NCBI GenBank assembly: GCA_964604305.1
Contig: CAZRYM010000070.1
Span: 1 to 10,390 of the forward strand
DNA from: JASUTC01 sp964604305
GTDB taxonomy: Bacteria > Thermotogota > Thermotogae > MWEM01
Direction: 5' to 3'
Length of the DNA: 10,390 bases
Shown here: piece by piece, positions 6,087 to 10,390 of the stretch
Layout of the letters: each line of letters starts with the position of its first letter
How positions within the stretch are numbered: position 1 is the first letter of the stretch
The notes under the pieces: model-generated
The model's input: the letters and a program-made list of their open reading frames with translations, nothing else
The model's database searches: none
What the model was told of the DNA's origin: nothing
Translations under genes and position numbers: made by a program

Positions 6087-6596
6087 ATGAAAGAAATGAC
6101 AAAAGAATTTTTGATGGCAGCTTTTTCCGGAGAATCTGAAGCACACATGAAATACGCCATATTTTCAGAAGATGCAAAAATGAAAGGTAAACCTGGCTTG
6201 GCAAATTTGTTTGAAGCTATTTCTTATGCTGAATTTGTTCATGCCAAAAACCATTTTAAGGCGTTAAAAAAGCTTGGGGCAATTCCTGAAAACATTGAAC
6301 AATGTATAGAAGGCGAGAATTTTGAAGTAGAAGAAATGTATCCTGTCTATAACGAAGTATCTAAATTTCAGGGAGAAAAAGAAGCTCAAAGATCAACGCA
6401 TTATGCCCTTGAAGCAGAAAAGATTCATGAAGACATGTATAGAAAGGCAAAAAGGATTGCTGAAGAGGAAAAAGACTATCCAGCAAAAAAGATCTTTATT
6501 TGCCCTGTATGCGGACATACAGTGGAGGAAGGTGTTCCTGACAAATGTCCTATATGCGGTGTGCCGGGTGAGAAATTTAAAGAATTTTCTGTATAA
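6087..6596 (+). CDS. rbr: Rubrerythrin (diiron domain plus rubredoxin domain)
   Basis: The 169-residue protein has an N-terminal ferritin-like diiron domain and a C-terminal rubredoxin-like domain. By-eye alignment with classical rubrerythrin places every iron ligand: Glu16 (SGESEA), Glu49 and His52 (AEFVHA), Glu80 and Glu83 (FEVEEMYP), Glu111 and His114 (EAEKIHE). The rubredoxin site is C139PVC142 and C154PIC157. It reduces hydrogen peroxide in the cytoplasm of anaerobes using electrons from rubredoxin or NADH-linked reductases. It is somewhat shorter than the Desulfovibrio protein (191 residues) but complete. The ATG has AGGAGGG 7 nt upstream and an extended -10 promoter about 30 bp further up. 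A HAD-phosphatase gene follows after 34 bp with no terminator between, so cotranscription is likely. Confidence 0.95.
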   Translation: MKEMTKEFLMAAFSGESEAHMKYAIFSEDAKMKGKPGLANLFEAISYAEFVHAKNHFKALKKLGAIPENIEQCIEGENFEVEEMYPVYNEVSKFQGEKEAQRSTHYALEAEKIHEDMYRKAKRIAEEEKDYPAKKIFICPVCGHTVEEGVPDKCPICGVPGEKFKEFSV

Positions 6597-6615
6597 TATC
6601 ACAAGTATCAAAACT

Positions 6616-6628
6616 ATCAGGGGCTGAT
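6616..6628 (+). promoter_or_regulatory. Hairpin enclosing the ribosome binding site of the HAD gene
   Basis: A perfect 5-bp inverted repeat ATCAG-GGG-CTGAT ends 2 nt before the ATG at 6631. The only Shine-Dalgarno-like sequence of the HAD gene (AGGGG, 6619-6623) is the upper stem and loop of this hairpin. Folding would partly occlude it. Ribosomes finishing rubrerythrin (stop at 6594-6596) end about 20 nt upstream. Confidence 0.45.
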
Positions 6629-6630
6629 TT

Positions 6631-7476
6631 ATGTTTGAGCTATTTATAACAGATCTGGATGGTACATTACTTGACGATGAGAAAAGAATTTCTAATTCTA
6701 ACCTTGACGCAATAAATAAATTGCGGAAAAATAATATACCTTTCAGCGTTTTCACAGGAAGGAATTTTTATTCAGCTTATGAGTATATCAGAGCATTAGA
6801 AGTTGAAGGTCTGGTAGCCCTGCAAAACGGAGCTCTTATAATAGAAATGCCTTCAAGAAAAGTTATCAACGAAATATGTTTAGAAAAAGGCACCGGAGTC
6901 CAAATCTATCAACTGGCAAAAGAATGGGATTTCACAATTGTAGGCTATACCGCTTATCACGAATTTGATACAAACCAATTGAAGGATATGTTTGTTGAAA
7001 TAAGCTCACAAAAACCTTCTTTCTTTGATTATTATTTCAAAAATAACAGTAAAAGGATTCAAATGGTGGATTCACTAGATCTATTTTTTACTGACAGGAA
7101 GAAGATAGGACAGTTGGCAATTATTGGAAAGGAAGCTGAGTTAAGTGATTTGCTGAAAGTTGTTGATGAAACATATCAAAACAAAATCAGTCATGTATTG
7201 TCACCCATTGGTGGTGATTATGGATTTCTTGAATTTTTCGGCCCCAAAGTTTCAAAAGGTGATGCATTGTCATACCTTTTAAAGCGTTACGATACCACAG
7301 CAGCCAAAACCGTATTTATTGGAGATAATTATAATGATCTCCCATTAATGAAAAAGGTCGGTTTACCAGTTGCCCCTGATAATGCACTAAGAGAGATAAA
7401 GGACCATTGTAAAATAGTCGTTTCAAGTAATAACAACCATGCAGTAAAAGAAGCAATAAATCAGATCTTTTTCTAA
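6631..7476 (+). CDS. Cof-type HAD-IIB family phosphatase
   Basis: The 281-residue protein has the four haloacid-dehalogenase motifs: DLDGTL with Asp8 (nucleophile) and Asp10, FTGR with Thr42, SKGDAL with Lys209, and GDNYND (231-236) for Mg2+. The stretch between motifs II and III is the C2B-type cap of the Cof/YwpJ/YbiV group. Such enzymes hydrolyse sugar phosphates, FMN, PLP or related small phosphates; the substrate cannot be read from sequence. It sits 34 bp after rubrerythrin and ends 16 bp before the rnpB transcript start, with no terminator on either side. The Shine-Dalgarno (AGGGG) is weak and lies in a small hairpin. Confidence 0.92.
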   Translation: MFELFITDLDGTLLDDEKRISNSNLDAINKLRKNNIPFSVFTGRNFYSAYEYIRALEVEGLVALQNGALIIEMPSRKVINEICLEKGTGVQIYQLAKEWDFTIVGYTAYHEFDTNQLKDMFVEISSQKPSFFDYYFKNNSKRIQMVDSLDLFFTDRKKIGQLAIIGKEAELSDLLKVVDETYQNKISHVLSPIGGDYGFLEFFGPKVSKGDALSYLLKRYDTTAAKTVFIGDNYNDLPLMKKVGLPVAPDNALREIKDHCKIVVSSNNNHAVKEAINQIFF

Positions 7477-7492
7477 ATTATCATCAATTTTT

Positions 7493-7796
7493 GAGTGGGA
7501 TGAATGGTCGCTGGATGTAGAAATCCAGAGGAAAGTCCGGACTCTTAGGGCAAGGCGCCGAATAATAAACGGAGGGAGCGATCCCTGGTAAGGGCTATAG
7601 AAAAGGAAACCGCCGTTTTTGGCAAGGATGGAAAGGTGAGGTAAGAGCTCACCAGCATCTGAGTAATCAGATGGCTTGGTAACCCCCGTCTTGAGCAAGG
7701 TCAAACAGGAAAGATGAGCTGCCCGTCTCCAGCTTTCCGGGTAGACCGCAAAGATAAATGACCATTCACGACAGAATCCGGCTTATAGTCCCACTC
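7493..7796 (+). ncRNA. rnpB: RNase P RNA (M1 RNA), bacterial type A-like
   Basis: The catalytic RNA of ribonuclease P, which matures tRNA 5' ends, is recognised by its universal blocks: GAGGAAAGTCCGGACTC (7528-7544), GGTAAGAGCTCACC in the specificity domain, GAGCAAGGTCAAACAGG, GGGTAGACCGC and the 3' block ACAGAATCCGGCTTAT (7771-7786). The ends GAGTGGGA (7493-7500) and TCCCACTC (7789-7796) pair to form helix P1 and define the boundaries. At about 304 nt it is short for the class (usually about 340-400). The segment after GGGTAGACCGC goes almost directly into AAAGATAAATGA, so a peripheral helix found there in many type A RNAs appears to be missing. No clear promoter is seen in the 16-bp gap after the HAD gene (it may lie in that gene's end), and no separate terminator precedes the transporter. 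Confidence 0.95.
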
Positions 7797-7821
7797 TTTA
7801 TATTAACAAACTGGGAGTTTT

Positions 7822-8721
7822 ATGATATATCATATTTTTTTGTGGTCAACTGTAATATTCTGGGGATTATCTTTTGTTGCTACATCAGTGATAATAGAAC
7901 AAATTCCACCGATCATGACAGCTATGATCAGATTTTTTATAGCTTGGATTGTCTTGATTTTTTTAACCAAAGGACATAAACCCTATGGAAGCCTTAAAAA
8001 TCGATTATTATGTGGTTTCTGGGGAATCTCTCTTTATTTTATTTTTGAAAATTTAGCTTTGAACTTTACATCTCCAACTAATGTTGCATTAATCATCAGT
8101 ACAATACCTATGTTTAATTTGGTGTATCTTAAATTATTTTCATCTGCGAAGATAAGTAGAAAGAATATTATTGGATCAATGATAGCGTTTTTGGGTGTTT
8201 CAATTGTGATAATCGGAGATCAATTAAGATTTGAAGTAAGTCCCCTTGGTGATATCTTAACTATTTGCGCAGTCATTGCTTGGATAATGTATACACATTA
8301 TCTCATCGAAATTGAAAAAAAGAACTCAGAAAGCTCCCAAAAAAACAACTTTTTGAGAACCCTATCGGTTACAAAATCAATAACTTTTTGGGGGTTGATT
8401 TTATTGATTCCACCATCTGTTTTTGAGTTTGTATATGCGGAAAACAATTTTTTAGCACAACTAAAAGATGTAAAAATAATAATTAGTCTGTTGTATCTAG
8501 GAGTACTATGTTCCAGTGTTGCATATTATTTTTGGAATGAATCCCTCAAACATTTGGGGGCAAGAAAAACTACAAATTCATTGTTTACAATTCCAGTTAT
8601 CACTGCATTAGCCCAAGCGTTTGTATTAAAAGACATTCCCCACATTACAACAATCATCGGAGGAACTTTGATCATAACTGGTCTATTTTATTCTGAAAAC
8701 AAAAAAATGAAAAGATCATGA
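7822..8721 (+). CDS. EamA/DMT-superfamily transporter
   Basis: The 299-residue protein is almost entirely hydrophobic and shows the two EamA repeats of the drug/metabolite transporter superfamily, about five helices each (about 1-135 and 150-292). Typical landmarks are WGLSFVATSVII near the N-terminus, a charged arginine after helix 2 (IRFFIAW), ALNFTSPTNVALI, a central polar loop (about 165-180), and LGVLCSSVAYYFWNESLKHLGA in repeat 2. Members export amino acids, metabolites or drugs; the substrate is unknown. The ATG has GGGAG 4 nt upstream and is 25 bp after rnpB. Its stop overlaps the start of the sigma-factor gene (ATGA), so the two are probably translated together. Confidence 0.92.
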   Translation: MIYHIFLWSTVIFWGLSFVATSVIIEQIPPIMTAMIRFFIAWIVLIFLTKGHKPYGSLKNRLLCGFWGISLYFIFENLALNFTSPTNVALIISTIPMFNLVYLKLFSSAKISRKNIIGSMIAFLGVSIVIIGDQLRFEVSPLGDILTICAVIAWIMYTHYLIEIEKKNSESSQKNNFLRTLSVTKSITFWGLILLIPPSVFEFVYAENNFLAQLKDVKIIISLLYLGVLCSSVAYYFWNESLKHLGARKTTNSLFTIPVITALAQAFVLKDIPHITTIIGGTLIITGLFYSENKKMKRS

Positions 8722-9383
8722 TAATATATAAACTGAGAAAAATGAGTACTGAAGAGTTGATAGAATATGCTCAAACAGGAACTCAAGAAGCGATAGAATT
8801 GATTGTAGAAAGATATCATGATATGGTCTATAAACTATCCCAACAATACTATGGTGCATGGGCAGAAAAAAGTGATATAATTCAAAATGGTTACGTAGGG
8901 TTGTTAAAAGCCATTTTTTATTATGATTGTGAGAAAAAATCAAATTTTAACACTTTTGCTTGGATGAATATCAACTCTGAAATGAAATCCTTTCTTACTT
9001 ATTTGAACAGAAAGAAAAACAAAATGTTATCTGATTCAGTTTCTTTTGAAGACATATTACATGAAACAGAAGAAGATGAAGAAGGCAGTTATTTCATTAC
9101 AAAGGAAAAGCAGGATATTTATGAGAATCCCTATGATGAAGAAATGATCATTGAAAAAACCTTAAATTATTTAAAGCAAGCAGTCACATCAAAAGAATAT
9201 AAAGTTTTCCAGCTATTTCTTCAAAAGTATTCTTATGAAGAGATATCATCTATTGAAAACATGAAAAAAAAGAAGGTCGACAACACTATTCAAAAATGCA
9301 AAAAAATCTTTAAAAGCCTGTTTGATGGATATCAAGATGAATTTAGATATTATCAGGAATGGTTTTTGGGAAGGATGAATTAA
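8718..9383 (+). CDS. SigH-like sigma-70 family RNA polymerase sigma factor
   Basis: The 221-residue protein has sigma region 2 (about 24-93: ERYHDMVYKLSQQYY, the core-binding/-10 segment KSDIIQNGYVGLLKAIFYYD, then FNTFAWMNINSEM), an acidic linker (111-145, rich in Glu/Asp), and region 4 with a helix-turn-helix (about 155-200: SKEYKVFQLFLQKYSYEEI then VDNTIQKCKKIF). The YSYEEI...VDN...K pattern resembles SigH/Spo0H rather than classical ECF factors. Region 3 is lacking. The ATG at 8718 has no Shine-Dalgarno but overlaps the transporter stop as ATGA. An internal ATG at 8742 (MSTEELIEYAQTG) matches the usual family N-terminus equally well. A putative membrane partner starts directly after the stop codon. 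It is too divergent to call sigH, and no sporulation genes are nearby. Confidence 0.87.
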   Translation: MIIYKLRKMSTEELIEYAQTGTQEAIELIVERYHDMVYKLSQQYYGAWAEKSDIIQNGYVGLLKAIFYYDCEKKSNFNTFAWMNINSEMKSFLTYLNRKKNKMLSDSVSFEDILHETEEDEEGSYFITKEKQDIYENPYDEEMIIEKTLNYLKQAVTSKEYKVFQLFLQKYSYEEISSIENMKKKKVDNTIQKCKKIFKSLFDGYQDEFRYYQEWFLGRMN

Positions 9384-10172
9384 ATGGTATACATACCAGG
9401 TCCCGGTTCTAAAAATAATCCGGAATCAATAAAGAAAAACACCAATGAAAAAAATAATGAAGGAATTTTAAAAGAACCAAAAGAAACGAAAAAGAATAAA
9501 AGAATAAAAGAAAAACCGTTAAAGACTACTGAAAAGATTAAAAAACCAAAGCGAACAATTAAAACTTTGAAAAACACTTATTTTTTGTATTTGTGTATAG
9601 TAATTGCTGTTTTTTTCTCGGTTGGTGCTTTTGTAAAGATGTATGATACAGAAAGGTCAATGCATACTAGACTTGATGCTATGAGTGCGAAATACAACAG
9701 TTGGTATCAAGAGATCAAACAAAAATCAGATGAAACCTATGAAATGTTGAAACCGAACGGTTGGTTAAATCAGGCTGTTCTTTCTGCAAATCTTATTAAT
9801 GACTACATTATAGGTATTGAAGATATTGTCAATATTTCTCAAAAAAGCGATTTTTCTAACTTGGCTTTTTGCAGAATCTTTATCAGCGGGAATTCTCCAG
9901 TTTGGGTATCTGTTGAAGGAAATTCAAAAACACTCTTCGGTAAAAGTATTTCACCGGGTTTATCTGATGAACAATTTTATTATTACAAACAGCCCAAGGT
10001 AGAAATAGAGGGTAAAACAATCATTATACCAAGGAATTTTAAAATTACCAGCGGAAATTATGAGAATACATATATTTTGTTTTTTAATTTCGGTACAACT
10101 AAATTAGTAAAAATGAACGCCAGATCAATAAACAACGTACCGGCTGCTTATGGCATTTGGCTGCCAAATTAA
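9384..10172 (+). CDS. Bitopic membrane protein, putative anti-sigma or sensor partner
   Basis: I do not recognise a named family in this 262-residue protein. Residues 1-63 are a very lysine-rich, low-complexity cytoplasmic segment that opens with MVYIPGPGSKNNPES. Residues about 65-85 form one transmembrane helix (YFLYLCIVIAVFFSVGAFV). Residues 88-120 look like a short coiled coil (TERSMHTRLDAM through QKSDETYEML). About 120-262 form a mixed, beta-rich extracytoplasmic domain ending at GIWLPN. N-in topology is supported by the positive-inside rule. It begins at the base after the sigma stop codon, with GGAAGG 9 nt upstream, the usual arrangement for a sigma factor and its membrane anti-sigma. 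No RsgI or zinc-finger anti-sigma motif is visible; a TcpC/PilO-like assembly-protein role is an alternative. Function is inferred from topology and position only. Confidence 0.55.
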   Translation: MVYIPGPGSKNNPESIKKNTNEKNNEGILKEPKETKKNKRIKEKPLKTTEKIKKPKRTIKTLKNTYFLYLCIVIAVFFSVGAFVKMYDTERSMHTRLDAMSAKYNSWYQEIKQKSDETYEMLKPNGWLNQAVLSANLINDYIIGIEDIVNISQKSDFSNLAFCRIFISGNSPVWVSVEGNSKTLFGKSISPGLSDEQFYYYKQPKVEIEGKTIIIPRNFKITSGNYENTYILFFNFGTTKLVKMNARSINNVPAAYGIWLPN

Positions 10173-10190
10173 AGAAAAAGGAGAATACAA

Positions 10191-10390
10191 ATGGATCCCA
10201 AGAGTAAAACTATTATTACAAAACAAATGATCATTTCAGATATTGAAAAGAAATGGCATTGTGATACCAATAGAGCCGTTAAGCTTTTTTGTAAAGCCCT
10301 TGGAATCAAAAAACCAAATACAGATAAACTAGATGCTTGGAGTAAAAATAAACTGAAGAAATTTACAGGTGGAAAGAACTGCGATAATGC
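10191..10390 (+). CDS. Unrecognised small basic protein, 3'-truncated by window edge
   Basis: An ATG with AAAAGGAG 6-8 nt upstream opens a frame of 66 codons that continues past the window end without a stop. It starts 18 bp after the membrane-protein gene, on the same strand. The visible part is basic and mostly helical (IISDIEKKWHCDTNRAV, LFCKALGIKKPNTDKL), with the spacing of a small helix-turn-helix-like unit, then a lysine-rich stretch with FTGGKNC. No family is recognised. Position suggests it belongs to the sigma/membrane-protein operon. Confidence 0.7.
   Translation, partial: MDPKSKTIITKQMIISDIEKKWHCDTNRAVKLFCKALGIKKPNTDKLDAWSKNKLKKFTGGKNCDN

Noticed and set aside
6393..6755. 120-codon minus-strand open frame
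   Set aside because: Antisense to the rubredoxin domain and the HAD N-terminus, both certain.
7423..7704. 93-codon minus-strand open frame
   Set aside because: It is antisense to the end of the HAD gene and to conserved rnpB blocks; the RNA gene explains the sequence.
9386..9397. Inverted repeat GGTAT-AC-ATACC at the start of the membrane-protein gene
   Set aside because: Only 5-bp arms inside coding sequence (codons 1-5); likely chance, and no second copy was noticed.

Overview
The window looks like chromosomal DNA of a low-GC, anaerobic Gram-positive bacterium (Clostridia/Tissierellia-like). The signs are strong purine-rich ribosome binding sites, AT-rich intergenic DNA with good extended -10 promoters, a two-domain rubrerythrin, a FabK/nitronate-monooxygenase-type flavoprotein of clostridial style, a SigH-like sigma factor and an rnpB gene. 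No transposase, integrase, tRNA or CRISPR array is visible. Species cannot be decided from the sequence.

Left part (1-3248, all minus strand). Reading leftwards, a CorA Mg2+ channel is followed after 41 bp by a SagB-type FMN oxidoreductase and a hairpin terminator. Then comes a separate small SOS-like operon: a UmuD-type self-cleaving protease overlapping by 20 bp a DUF72 protein that runs off the left edge. The usual umuC partner is absent, yet the DUF72 protein carries an unusual N-terminal extension with a sliding-clamp-like QRSLF motif. The first ~2.1 kb is visibly richer in G+C than the rest.

Middle part (3249-6630). A plus-strand nitronate monooxygenase/FabK-like gene and a minus-strand fold-type II PLP enzyme converge on a shared bidirectional terminator. 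The PLP gene diverges from a rubrerythrin gene. Their 102-bp spacer holds two face-to-face extended -10 promoters that form a 9-bp inverted repeat. Both the monooxygenase and the PLP gene have an oddly distant Shine-Dalgarno sequence, with a small hairpin (4-bp stem, 5-nt loop) filling the gap to the start codon.

Right part (6631-10390, all plus strand). A Cof-type HAD phosphatase (its Shine-Dalgarno lies in a small hairpin) is followed by rnpB, the RNase P RNA. Then come an EamA/DMT transporter, a SigH-like sigma factor whose start overlaps the transporter stop (ATGA), and a bitopic membrane protein starting directly after the sigma stop codon, which is the position and topology of an anti-sigma or signal-sensing partner. 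Last is the start of an unrecognised small basic protein cut by the window edge. Tight packing without terminators suggests one transcription unit from rnpB or the transporter onwards. The sigma/membrane-protein pair and the UmuD/DUF72 pair are the best candidates for undescribed systems here.
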